Below are positions 9,911 through 21,151 of a DNA stretch of 64,000 bases, piece by piece. A program made the translations under genes and the position numbers. Below the pieces are notes generated by a model that ran no database searches, was not told the DNA's origin, and saw only the letters and a list, made by a program, of their open reading frames with translations. The DNA comes from Pyrenula massariospora (Eukaryota; Ascomycota; Eurotiomycetes; Pyrenulales; Pyrenulaceae): positions 1,922,001 to 1,986,000 of the forward strand of contig JAGFMI010000003.1 of NCBI GenBank assembly GCA_021030905.1. The letters are read 5' to 3'. Position 1 is the stretch's first letter. Each line of letters starts with the position of its first letter.

Positions 9911-10987
9911 TCACTTTCCTTGCCATTCAGTGTCATGTGTAAGTACAGCGCTTGATGAGTTCAACTTTTGTAATGGCATCGCGCCTGGGTACTTCTTTCG
10001 CAGGGACCAGACAGCATCGGTCCATCGTCCGGCAAAAGAAGATCCAGGGTGAAAGATCGTCAAGACTCCCGTCGCGATGATAATCATTGGCCCTTCGAAG
10101 ACCATAAAGGTGGGCTCGTCTTTGGCAATTTTCCCGTTGAACCCACCTTCCAGCTCGGCTACACGATATACTGATCGTATGAATATACAGATTGTCGATG
10201 TGATAATTGCTGCGAGCACAGATTAGCCACAGGTCACGTTGATGGAATGATTACTGACCATAAAGCAGGCCTTTGAAGCGACGCGTGGATCTCAGCTCGG
10301 CAAAAGAGATATTTCGTTCTACTGATGATGATTTTCGCACCCGTAGAGCGAAGTCGGTCCCGAACACCATGAAGAGTGCTAATGATATGACTTGGAAAAT
10401 CAGACCAGCGACCATTATGTGAACACCGAGGTCGTTCGATTTTTTAGTCTTGGCCAGTGATGCAATTGCACCTCCCAGAGCCTGAAATATGAGTGATACG
10501 AGATCACAAGAGATAAATGTCAATGTATATGCTCGAGGCGTGAAGCGAGAGAGATTCTGTCCGTAGGCAATCACGACGCGCCCTAGCGATAAATAGATCG
10601 AGGCAGACAAGAAGGCTGGTCCGATAGTCAGACAGATTAAATACCTGAAGCAAATCAGCAAATCAGCAAATCATCAGAACAGTATCAAAGACGGTCATCT
10701 CACATTAAAAATGGATCTTGCTCGAATGGACTTCCGTGAATCCACAACCGTCCAATGTAACCAAAGACCTCAAGCGCAAGACCACAGAACATTCCTGCAA
10801 GAAAGCCCCACGTCTTATACTTGATGCCATAAAAGACTTGTGCAAGGAGAATGAAGAGCAGTATGGCCCCATAGATGAGGTTGCCTGCGATAGAAGGACG
10901 GTAATGAACGGTACCCTGATTTTCCACGCAACAGGTTTCGAGGGTGCAGAAATGTGCGGGAATGGTAAAATTGCAAGCCGAAGACAT
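9911..10987 (-). CDS. RTA1-like seven-transmembrane protein 1
   Basis: Exons (minus) 10987-10704, 10644-10259 and 10209-9911 give 322 residues; introns are 59 and 49 bp. RTA1/lipid-translocating-exporter family proteins are fungal plasma-membrane proteins with seven helices, linked to resistance to amino-sterols and to sphingoid-base signalling. Seen: a Cys-rich extracellular N-terminus, then hydrophobic segments with family landmarks GYIGRLW, DPFLM-YLICLTIGPAFLSASIYL across splice 1, CDLVSLIFQALGGAIAS, and IFIRSVYRVAELEGG, then the last helices and FHPG. The start ATG at 10987 was chosen; the frame is open upstream only through a GTG. A second, intronless RTA1 gene lies at 45131. Function beyond the family is unknown. 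Confidence 0.85.
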
Positions 10988-12466
10988 GGTAAAGAGAGCG
11001 AGAAAGAAGACTATCGAAGTAGACACAAAGGAAGATGCACAATGGAGAAACCCTAAGTGGGCATCGGTGAGGAATGATGGTCGGACCTTACTTATATCTG
11101 CTGCGTGACAACACGGGGGAAAGCCTCGCTCACAAAATTAAGCTCGAACGACTCTTGGGGCTCACAAGCCTTCAAGTTCGGCTACGCGACCGTTAAGCAT
11201 AACCTTGATTGGATACATCGTGTATTTAAGGGGTCTTTTTGTGGAGATCTAGACATTTTTAGGATAGCTTTCACCAACTGAGTCCCGGGCCGTCTTAGAC
11301 TGAGGTACAGCTCCAGAAAGGTACAATGCTAAGCCTGAAGTGAGACAAGTTCAGTACAGGCGCTGTGGCTTTGCGGTTTCAAGAAGCAGAGTTCCAGCAA
11401 TTTCGAAGAGTCGCAATCGGTTCCTGTGCTGTCGCAGGGTGGGTGTTGCTGTTGTCTTTCCCACCCATGAAGGTGTCTTTCGCCCCAGAACCCGAGCCGC
11501 CCAATCAAAATGAGGCTCGGATCGGAAGAAGGTTTTCACGGACAGTGTTCATTGGTTGAGAACACGAGCGGCCAGCACGCTAACTATGAATATCGTCCAA
11601 GCACTCGGTCAGCTTGTCGGTTGAGAGTGGTAGGGATGAAGACAGCAATTTATCATTGAGATGCTCAGCATGGAAATTGAAAGTTAATCAATGGTGCCAT
11701 GCTTCGAGTAAACTCTCAAGCTCGTTTCCTCGTCGGAGAGCGTGGCAGCGTTATTGCATGCAGACCGCTGGCGGCTCGATCTCGACAATTAGCACAACTT
11801 CACGGACCCGTGGGAGCATGATGAACAGGAGATTCTAAAGAGAGAAGAGAGCAGTACCAAAGCATGACGCTGGTATCGAAGCTCAACGAGCAAGAAAAAG
11901 ACCGCATAAAAAATGGTCTGCCTCTGCGAAACCAAGGAAGAGAAATCGAAGGCAGAGCGTCGTGTTTCAGGCACACTGTGGATATTCTGATTTCCCTAAA
12001 AATTCCATTATTTCATTGTCAACTATACAGGCTGTCGGCCTTGAAAGCACTATGTGCTAAGTGAGGGCGCCGAAGCCATACTGCTCCCATTTTCACTAGC
12101 ATCCAGCGAAAAAGGAAGGTTAGCAAGATGGAGCGGTAGTTTTACCGTCTCTCAACTTGCGATAGATTGGTCACTGGAGCGATGGTAAATGTTGCACTCT
12201 ATTGTCTTGAACATTTCATCTGAGATAGCCAAGACTGCTGGCTCCGAATAGACTGATTGAGGGTTGAGTGGCATTAGAATGGGGCGCTGTAGCTTGCCAG
12301 CCTCATGCGGCAAGCAAGGAATCAATCGCTGTACGCCACACAGAGGGTCGAGTTTCATAGCGGGCTAGCTCTTGAAGAGCTTTGCGAGCGGCGACAGAAA
12401 CCCTGAGGTAAGCCAGTTATAAATCAAGACGAAGGGGTCACGGGTCAGGATGCGGCCCTCCGAAGG
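10988..12466. other. Intergenic, about 1.5 kb
   Basis: No supported gene. A 68-residue minus-strand frame at 12152-12358 and plus-strand frames near 11365, 11614 and 11864 have no recognisable features and overlap antisense frames. The first part should include the promoter of the RTA1-like gene. Confidence 0.4.
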
Positions 12467-13792
12467 TCATAGTCGTCGTATTCCAATCCTAGGGGCCTTC
12501 CCTCTTGATATGCTTGTGGATATTGGTTTGGAAGGCTTCGGTAGCTTGGGAACTGTTGTTGTTGCTGCTGCTAGGTAAGGTATTACGGCTTCCACTGACG
12601 GTTGTGGCTTGTCACGCAAATCCAAATTCTCTTTCTCTTCACCACCAGCCTCGACCGGTCTATGCCCGCTCGGCACAGAAGAACTTTCTATCGGTATCGA
12701 TGTGTCTGACTGCGATGCATTTGTCCCATTGAGCTCGAAAAGCTTTGGAGATTTCTTTAGCGGTTCTCCGAAATCCTGACAGTCTGTTACGAACGTGTTG
12801 GCCATCTCAGGCGCAGGATTTCGAGCCTCTGCATCTACATCAACATCAGCTCCAACATTCGAGTGCCTGTGACTTCTTTTGCCTAAACTGCTTCTCGGCG
12901 TGGACAAGTGCACAATTGATGGAGATGGGTGCAGCGATTCGCAATTTTCTGGAGGCGGCACGACCAAGTTCTCGTCCCCATATTCCAGTCCTCTAGCGCC
13001 AGAGATCTGACATGGCTCGTCCCCAATCTTCGTAGAAGCTTTGTGGCGTGCCGGCTTCGATGGTTTGTTTGGAGAGCGCTGAGAATTCGAAAGTTGGCGA
13101 GACTTGTCAGAGAGATGTTTGGGCATATCATCATCACCACGGTGCTTGGCCTCTTGTACGGCATCAGTCATTGAAGTGGGAACAGAAGCATGAATTGAAG
13201 TCATCAACTTCGCTTGCCTAGCGAACGCCTCGTAATCGTCCTGTAGAAGAGCACCGGCGGCAGAATTCAGCGCAGAGTCGGGGTTTGGTTGAATAAGTAA
13301 GCAGGATATGGTCTAGACCATGTACAATTAGTGTATGCACGTCACAATTCACCAATATCACTTACAATCAGAATGTCCTTCAACGTCAGTGTGGGCTGCC
13401 AATCGCGCTTGAGTGTATCCACGCAAATGCTGCCAGTCAACTCTTCCACGTTGGGATGCCAGATGCGCGTCCTAAAAGATGCTTTCGGTGGGCTTGCAGG
13501 GTAGTCTTCGGGCATTCGGAAATGTAATCGCCAGACGCCATTCGAATATGCAGTTCCTTCGGGGCCAGCAAGGAGGATGACTAGCTGAGTGAGATCGTCC
13601 GGCATCGAAGTGCAGTCAATGTCTGGTGGGAACAGATAATTAGGAGGCAATGAGTGTCTTCGGAGCGCGGCATGATCCGAGGCCAGACGGCGCATAGAAG
13701 AAGGAGCCTATCCATTTGTTAGCTATTTGACAAGAGTTGCGGGCAGATCGCTTTCCCATTATTGTGAATGCGACGTAGGAGACTCTCACCAT
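12467..13792 (-). CDS. UBE2S-like ubiquitin-conjugating enzyme E2 with long tail
   Basis: Exons (minus) 13792-13790 (the ATG only), 13707-13366 and 13312-12467 give 396 residues; introns are 82 and 53 bp. E2 enzymes carry ubiquitin as a thioester and pass it to substrates with an E3. The UBC fold fills residues 1-150: [18 protein letters not shown], the active site [12 protein letters not shown] (Cys about 96), and [16 protein letters not shown] joined across splice 2. The features LKRDW and the NPDSALN-AGALL pattern fit the UBE2S branch. A disordered Ser/Pro/Lys-rich extension of about 240 residues follows and ends in GIRRL. In human UBE2S a C-terminal LRRL docks on the anaphase-promoting complex, so a role in APC/C chain elongation is a reasonable inference. 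Confidence 0.88.
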
Positions 13793-14890
13793 TTTGAGAA
13801 GCTGTCGCTAATTGCTGTCAATGAAATGCTACATGTAAATGATGCCGGCTAGCGCTGTGGCAGATCAAAGTTGGTGTTGAACTGGGTTTAGTACTTTCCC
13901 CCTACCTTAGGTAGGCAAGCGCCTTTGTTTTGGCGGTCTTTCGTGGGGACGCGTAGGTCAGTCTTAGCGCGAAGTGATGCGACTCGCCAACAGGCTAGCT
14001 TGATCGGGCATGGCGGAAGCACTGTCATTGTGACCGCCCGCTCCGCCTGGAGAATCACGTAAAATCTGGGGAGTTGAAACCCTTATTGTTGGCATGTACC
14101 TGGATTGTGAACGGACTATGGTGACGCTTGGTGATGGCATCCTGTAGCGGAGCTTTAGAGCCTCGCGTCCTGTCCCACTCCAAGATTCCTTACCTTGCCA
14201 AGCCGTGCAAACGGATAATCCTTTTCCCTACTCCGCCGCAGTCCACGGCTTCTGGATCAGCCAAGGTACTGTACATTGAAAAAGAGCACGGCTTGAGGTC
14301 ACCAAATGTATCAAGCTTTGAATCTCCGGGCCTAGATCGGATCAAGTTTATGCTGGTGATATATACGCCACCGCCGTGTCCCCAGTGGCGCATCCGGTCT
14401 CGAGCTCAATCTCGATGTACTTTGTACGCAGGAAGCGCTGAATTTTGGTTGGCTTTACGAGTCGACCAATTAACCCCGCGGCCAAGACCGCCACAGCCGC
14501 GATCTTCCCCCCGCCTACCGCTCCTCAACCGTCAGCTCCTCTCCCCGAACCGCAAAAAAAGAGCCTCGCCGGCATTCCAACGATTCCCATCTGCATTTGC
14601 CCACCTGCCCCAGACAGATCCATTTTGTTGTCCTTTCCCGCTATTCGGGGCGGATAGCTCTTCCTCCCACAGCTCGGGCCCTAGCTGCTCCAGCTGCATA
14701 CGACTCGTTTATCCAGCCCACCTCGAACCTTCTCCCCCCTTCACCCCCAGTCGACTCCTTGCCTCGCAGAGCATAGTTTATAATTTCCCTGCTTTCTCCT
14801 CCATTCGCGCCTTCGTAGAATCCCCGGTTACGTGTTCCCGCCCCTGATACATCTCCGTATGGTGGCAACCAACTCGTGCTCCATCTCGCC
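13793..14890. other. Divergent promoter region between the E2 gene and regulator 2
   Basis: About 1.1 kb between two head-to-head genes. A pyrimidine-rich stretch at 14480-14850 looks like the 5' leader of the plus-strand regulator. An ATG at 14859 opens a short frame that overlaps the regulator start out of frame (a possible upstream ORF). No gene supported. Confidence 0.45.
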
Positions 14891-16795
14891 ATGGCGTTGG
14901 CAATGCGATCCCGCCCACCCGGTCTGTCCGAAAACACTCCGTCAAGCGTTGTTGCCGCGGTCGCGTTAAGCTCCACTGCAGACAAGACCGCTCCTAAGGG
15001 AAGGAGGAAAAGAGCCAGCAAACCAAAGGTCCGCACGGGCTGCATAACATGCAAGGTTAGTTGTGTGAGCTCCTGATTTTTGACACCTCGCCTCTCGCGT
15101 CAGACCACTGCTTCGTACGAGGTGGCCAGATTTCTGGTCCCCCACCCACGTACAGCGTGATCTAATTCTACTCCCACAAGCTCCGCCTGGCTAGTTCTGA
15201 CACGTTCCTAGATTCGCCGCATTAAGTGCGATGAGACCAAGCCTGGTAAGAGCCCAATGTAACCGCCCTTTGGTCTTACCTGACAGATCCTTCTAGCCTG
15301 CGTCCGCTGTACCTCGACTGGACGTAAATGTGACGGTTACGACTTCGTCAAAGATCAGGCGTCTAATTCAAAAGCCGTACCTGCTCCTCCTCCCCCACCT
15401 AAGGCTACTTGGTCTCAGTTGTTTTTGCCATCGTCTATATCGACGGCCTTTCCAGGTGACGCTCAGGAACGTCGGATCTTTCACCGCTTCCAAGTCGTTA
15501 CCGTTCCAGCATTGACCGGCTGCTCCGAAACCGACTTTTGGGAGAGCCTGGTTCTCAAAGTGGGTCAACAAGAACCGGTCATCCGCAATGCAATCATAGC
15601 GCTCGGGACTCTTCACGAAGACTATCAAAGTCGAGGCGGCAAAATCGACCGGGACCACATACGAGCGCCCCCGTACTCACGTGCCTTGTCTCTAAACCAT
15701 AAAGCTCTCGGCCAGCTCAATAACCGTATCCAGACCCAGGACTGTGATCCCAAGCTCGCCATTATCTCCAGCATTCTCTTCACATGTTTCGAGGTACTCA
15801 GTCGCAATAACATGGCTGCCGTCGTCGCCTATCAGAGTGGAATGAGAACTTTACTACGACAGATGTCTGCAAGAAGTGATGCAACCGCTTCACCTTCGTC
15901 CTCTCAAGCTTCCTTTTCGACTCTTCCACAAAATGATCTCGACATATTATTACGGGTGTTCGCCCGGTACGACATCCACGCGTGCACCTTCTCAAAGGGC
16001 CGCGCGGAGGCTATAGATATCAAGCTACCCGAAATCCCATCTCGCTTCATTGGACTTAGTGAAGTCAAGATGTACCTTGATAACCTCCTTATTTCGGTCT
16101 ACCAGGTCCTCAAGTCAGACATTAGCATGGCTCGTTACTGGAGCATGGAGCACGTTCCCATTGACTGGCAAGTACGGCGGGACCAAGGCGTCGCCACGTT
16201 TGAAGCCTGGCAGAACGCGATCGAGAATTTCTTCAACACAACGACCCTAGCAATCGGTCCCGAAGAGATCAAAGCCCTCCTTGGACTGAGATTACAGATC
16301 CGAGCAGCAATAATACAGCTAAAGACGTGCATCGACTCCGCCCCCGAAACCTCCTTCGATGCCTTCGAATCCGAGTTTGACGAGATCGTCACCCAAGCCG
16401 AGAGCATCACCGACTCCGTCAGCACGCCCGAAGCCATCCCCTCCGTCTCCGGCATCCCAGGCTTCACCATGGAGCTCGGAATCTGCCACCCTCTCTTCTT
16501 CGTCGCGACCAAATGCCGCAACTGGCTCACGCGGCGGCGAGCGATCACTGCGCTGCGCAAGGCCGGCCGAGAGAGCGTGTGGGAGGGCCCGATCATGGCC
16601 CTGGTCGCCGAGCGTCTCGTGACCCTCGAGGAAACGGACGTGGAGATCGAAGGATTCATACCGGAGAGGAATCGCTTACATGAGATCAGGAAGGTGGTGG
16701 ATTACGACAGCTGTCAGGTGCTGATTGAGGCGACCAAGGCGCTAAACGATCGGTTCGATCAGTGGGAGACGGTGAGGGAGATCATCGCGTTCTAA
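14891..16795 (+). CDS. Zn2Cys6 fungal transcription factor 2
   Basis: Exons 14891-15055, 15212-15245 and 15297-16795 give 565 residues; introns are 156 and 51 bp. As in regulator 1, both introns interrupt the zinc cluster: RTGCITCK, IRRIKCDETKP and ACVRCTSTGRKCDGY, with perfect Zn2Cys6 spacing after splicing. A basic GRRKRASKPK stretch precedes it. The body matches the same fungal-specific domain: FWESLVLKVGQQEPVIRNAIIALGTLHEDY, then AIISSILFTCFEVLSRNN, and FVATKCRNWLTRRRAI. An out-of-frame upstream ATG at 14859 could dampen translation. The 3' quarter shifts to G-ending codons. Target genes are not indicated by the neighbours. Confidence 0.88.
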
Positions 16796-17910
16796 GCGAT
16801 CGTGTCATTTTGGGATATCGTTCAAGCGTGGGTTTTGTCGGGAAATAACGCGATAAGAGCAGGACAGGGGATACAAAAGTTCGGGATCTGTGCATCAGCG
16901 GCGGCGTTTGGGATTTTGATTGAACTAGTAAAGATGGGCATTTTCATTGGTTGGACACAAACGAGATCATGGCTCCAAGAAACTCATGACATAGGCGGCA
17001 CATTTGATATCGTACAAAGTACACTTAGAGCCTCAAATCTGCGCATCATGATTACCCGCTTTGGGTACACTGTTTTGAACAGGATCTGACCTATGACTTG
17101 CTTACCCGCTCGCTTTCCGTGCCCACGAATCCTTCCCGATGGGACGAAATCAGAGGGATCAGATGCCCGGAAAGCGTCATCGCATTCCTTTGTCCGGGGT
17201 TGTTATGTGCCACTTTTTTTACGAACTTACGAGCGTGACCTTGTCATTCATTTTAGGCTTGGAGGGGGCTGGTGTCTAAGGATCCTGGTTCAGTCCTAGG
17301 GGATGTCAGCTTTGAGGCTCTGCGTTATGTCAGCCAGCCGGGGAAAAGTAAAATTTGGCGTTCAGCCTCGTGGGGTAGGTACGGTGGGATGTGGCTCTTT
17401 TCGGAATAGATTACGATTTTTCCGTACTGCTTTGTCGTTCTTTTTACGGGTGATGAGGTTCGGATCGAGTCATTCCCATTTTTTAGCGGGGTTTGGGAGC
17501 ACCTATCGGAACAGTTTTCTGGGCTTTGATGTCCTAGGAGTTGTTGCCTGGTTGCTTTACTTGACTGGGAGAGCTGGGATTTATGTCACAGACCTGACTT
17601 CTACCTAAGTGGCGCGATAATGGCCCCAAAAGGTAAGAAGTAGGGAGACAGCCCTATGGGGCTGGTTGGTGCGTGATGACACTCGCAGGGCCGATCCTCA
17701 TCTTCCTTGATCTCGAGAAAACTTGTCTTGGCCTTGATGTTATCTCCCGACCAATACCCTGCTGTTCCGATCACTTATGGCTATCTGCATTCCCTGTTAA
17801 GGCTCTTAGCACAACATACCAGGCATCCTCCTCTTCTTCTTCCGACTCTACACGGAAAAGCCACTGCCTTTGCCTGTTCCCCAGAGCTGACGTTCACATG
17901 ACATCCTCCC
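16796..17910. other. Intergenic, 1.1 kb between convergent genes
   Basis: Downstream regions of regulator 2 and of the dihydroorotate dehydrogenase gene. Plus-strand frames at 16802, 17093, 17303 and 17673 are short, in different frames and without domains. No repeat or RNA gene seen. Confidence 0.4.
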
Positions 17911-18951
17911 TCACCTCTTTCCCTGTGCATGGCTCCAAACCCAAGCGATTCTCTCAAAGACCCCAATCCCCTCCCTCCCCAGCGCAGTCGCGAGCCCGAC
18001 TGCATCCGCGCCAATAGCTCTCATCCTCTTATATCCCCCAGCGTCCCCGACTCCTCCAACACCAATTAATGTTACATTCTGCAGATCCCCCCTCTCATCC
18101 AACATCGTCCTCAGCGTCTTCACATTTCCCAGCGCCAGAGGATGCAGCGCCGCGCCGGCGAGCCCCCCAATCCCGGTCCCTGACTCCGAGTTCAGCGCCG
18201 AGACTGCTGCCTCTGCAGGGGATTGAGACTGCTGCGACTGGAGGACAAGCGATGAGCCGAGCGTGTTCGTTGACGTGATGAAGTCAAGCGCATTGGTTCG
18301 TTCAGGGATGGCGGAGAATAGCTGGTCGAATTGCTCGGAATAGGTGTAGGGGGGGAGCTTGATGCCGATCGGCGGGACCTCCTTGGATTGGCCGTAGGTC
18401 TGGATGGCGGCCTGCTTCGCCTGCTCGAGAGCGGTGAAATAGGATGCGAGGCGGGAGTGGTGGAAGGCGGGAGGGGGCTCTTTGGCGATGTTGGGGCAGG
18501 AGAGGTTCAGCTCCATGGCCAGGGGTAGGTTGGGCGTCTCCGGGTCGTGGTCGAAGGATTTGTGAGTGATCTGCAGGTAGCAGCTGATGATGTCGTCTTC
18601 GGGACCAGTGACGCTGAGTATGATAGGCTTAGCGGGAGATGCTGAGCCGCCATACTCTGTGAGGATGCGTTGCGCGATGGACAGATAGCCTTCAAGGTTG
18701 ATCGGACTGTATCCTAGCGTATTCAGGGAATTGTCGCTGTCGTGACTCGATCCTGTGCCGCTCTGAGCGGTGAAGAAACAAACCTGGTGTTTGTTTGGGT
18801 CATGATTAAAGCCGTTCAAGAGGCTGGTTCGTGTGGTTACTGCGCCGGTGTGTGGGCACTGATACAGAGAAGACAGCTCCTCGTATGTTGTCGCCCACAA
18901 AGAAGCAGAGTTGAGAAGGGGAGGCGATATACGAAGCGGTGCTGTGTCCAT
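17911..18951 (-). CDS. Class-1 dihydroorotate dehydrogenase (cytosolic type)
   Basis: Intronless, 346 residues. Dihydroorotate dehydrogenase oxidises dihydroorotate to orotate in pyrimidine synthesis using FMN. Seen: an N-terminal SLWATTYEELSSL, the family core PIILSVTGPED, the substrate loop MELNLSCPN with the class-1 catalytic Cys (about residue 152), GIKLPPYTYSEQF (FMN-contacting Lys), DFITSTNTLGSSL, GIGGLAGAALHPLALGNV, and the FMN phosphate-binding end VTLIGVGGVGDAGGYKRMRAIGADAVGLATAL. There is no mitochondrial presequence or membrane helix, unlike the class-2 respiratory enzyme most filamentous fungi rely on, so this is probably a second, cytosolic fumarate-type paralogue. Whether it works in de novo synthesis is not shown. 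Confidence 0.88.
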   Translation of the reverse strand: MDTAPLRISPPLLNSASLWATTYEELSSLYQCPHTGAVTTRTSLLNGFNHDPNKHQVCFFTAQSGTGSSHDSDNSLNTLGYSPINLEGYLSIAQRILTEYGGSASPAKPIILSVTGPEDDIISCYLQITHKSFDHDPETPNLPLAMELNLSCPNIAKEPPPAFHHSRLASYFTALEQAKQAAIQTYGQSKEVPPIGIKLPPYTYSEQFDQLFSAIPERTNALDFITSTNTLGSSLVLQSQQSQSPAEAAVSALNSESGTGIGGLAGAALHPLALGNVKTLRTMLDERGDLQNVTLIGVGGVGDAGGYKRMRAIGADAVGLATALGREGIGVFERIAWVWSHAQGKR

Positions 18952-19844
18952 AGGGGCTCTTTATCCAGGTCTAATTTGCCCGAAGGGCCCAAGATGCTGT
19001 ATGAAGGCCAATTGCCGTAGTTCAGCGGGTTCGTTTCCCAGGAAGATGAAAGGAGCAGTTGTTACGAGCTAGACAGGAAATATCCAATTCTGCACTTGAT
19101 GGTGCGTGACCATAGAAAGAGCTGCTTTAAGGTCACTTTTTCTTTTTAATGATAGGATAGATTTTCGCTACAGATTGTGACTTCAATATGCAGATATAGG
19201 GATCTTGGGATGGGAGGATGAGAGGATGATAGCGCTTAATTACCTATGGCACCTGCTTCGAGAAGAGGTTGTCAATTGACTTAGGGTCACTCGCACCTTG
19301 TTTAATTCTCGATGATGAAGGTCTGTGACGGAGCGCTAGATCTAGCCTCCGCTGTGCACTTCGCTCCGGATAACGTAGAAGGCTTGCCTTTAATTACAAC
19401 AGTTTCTGATTTGGTAGAGTGATCGACCACTCCTTGGCGTGAGACTATCCTAACAGGTAGGTCAGCGGGTATAGGTCTAGGTCACGATAAGCGACTGCAT
19501 CTATCATTTATGCTATAAAACATAGTTTTGATACATTTACTATTTCGACTCCAAAACTCGACACTAGTGGTGTTAATACAGTCAATGAGAATGCGAATAT
19601 CATGAATTCCCTCAGTCACTCCGATAAGGCTTCCCAAACAGCCCTGGAAGACTCGACGATAAGTCACCGCTTTGGCTCGGTGAGAGATCACCCGACTGAG
19701 GCAGTGCGGACAAGAGACCCTCAGCTTTCCAACCTATCACGAAGGTGGTTGTCGAGGGGACGCTGAAGTTAGTTAATACGCGCCCTCGCCGTTTCGTGTG
19801 TGCAGCGCCACTTAGAACACGGCGCTCCACATTACCCTACACTC
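18952..19844. other. Intergenic, about 0.9 kb
   Basis: AT-rich promoter side of the dihydroorotate dehydrogenase gene and 3' side of the Clr5-domain gene. No coding frame with recognisable features. No tRNA-like fold seen. Confidence 0.4.
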
Positions 19845-21151
19845 TCAGCTATCTCCAGTTTCAGATTCTGTGATGAAATCAACCCATTCATTGACTTGGT
19901 CCTGAAACGTGGAGAGGTTGCTCCAGAACTGGGCAGTCCAATCGGCCTGGGGTGGCAAGTCTTTCCCAAGAGACTTGATGAAACCAAGGACAGAGTGTAG
20001 TGCAATGACAGGTAGCTGATCTTTAGTTATTCCCTTCAATCGACCTTCTGCGGCGAAGGAGTCCCAGAAAGCCCATCCTATGTCGAAGGCAAGCTCATGC
20101 TGCTCATCTGGGTTAGCAGTTGCGTGTATGCGGCGGAAGGCACGCCCTAAATTGGAAAATCCAGGTCCAGAGTTTAGCGATGAAGGCTTTGAAGCAGCTA
20201 CGTCTGATGACCGAGAATGCTCCCGACTTGTTGGAGTAGAAGAGCCGCTCGTTGCAGAAGCTCGTACGGCTTGAAAATTGTTAGCGTTAAGTAGCAACAC
20301 AAATGCGTAACATCTTACATTTTTCTTGATCTGTCTGCGGTGAGTTCTTCATTTCCCTGATGAGTTGTCTCCGATAATTTCGAAAAATGGCATGCTGGGA
20401 TGCTGTTGACATGGCTTTGTCATCGGTCCACATGGGTCCCAGGCACCGCCGAAGAGCTTTCGGATCATTGATAATCTCCTCCTTTGATAAGCCCGATTTC
20501 TCGAGATCGACTTCAAGGCTTTCTTTTACGCTCTTTTCAAGATGTTTGGACATGCTCCATTCCTTGATCTTCCGCTTCCACTGCCGTTCACTGGTTGAAA
20601 AATCACGGATTAGCTTGAGCAATCATTCTGATATTAAAGCGATAAGGGAGGTCTTCAATAATAGCGACCTACGTTGCAGCGAATCCGCATCGCTTCTCAA
20701 CTACATAAGCAGCAGCAGATAAGTCCATATCGCGTTCCATGTAAAGCTCAGCAAAAAAGTCCTTTACGGCGTTCCAATCTTCTTCAGAGTGCCTGTTGGC
20801 ATTTCGCTTCCTTTTTGTCCCTTGAGTGATGGCATGAGCAGGCACTTCTGAACCGGTGGGATCGAGCTCATTGTTTTGTAAATAAGCGTTAGCCTGCATC
20901 TGAGCCTCAGAAGCATTGATCGTCCCAGGGACAAAATTCAAGCGTGTTGCTGGAGATGTTTGCGAAATGTGACTTTCTGCCGTTTGTCCTCGATTTTCAT
21001 TTCCGAAAATTTGTTCACCTGACCACTGAGGGTTGAACTCCTCCTCATGCTGAAGAAAATCGTGAAAGCACGGCATTGTCTTGCCACAATAGGGGCAATC
21101 TCTCAAGGCATGTGCTGGAGGCGTAGATCGCCGGACTGAGGATCTGTCCAT
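19845..21151 (-). CDS. Clr5-domain protein with an N-terminal zinc-finger-like motif
   Basis: Exons (minus) 21151-20673, 20590-20319 and 20269-19845 give 391 residues; introns are 82 and 49 bp. Clr5 domains are fungal helix-rich putative DNA-binding modules named after an S. pombe silencing factor. The domain spans splice 1: EEDWNAVKDFFAELYMERDMDLSAA and GFAAT-ERQWKRKIKEWSMSK. An N-terminal DCPYCGKTMPCFHDFLQHEEE looks like a C2H2-type finger (CxxC plus HxxxxH). A basic TKRKRNANRH precedes Clr5. The Ser-rich linker (SGSSTPTSREHSRSS) leads to a C-terminal helical region (DIGWAFWDSFAAEGRLKG). The start at 21151 was preferred over an in-frame ATG at 21268, which would add a hydrophobic leader. 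Likely nuclear; targets unknown. Confidence 0.72.
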
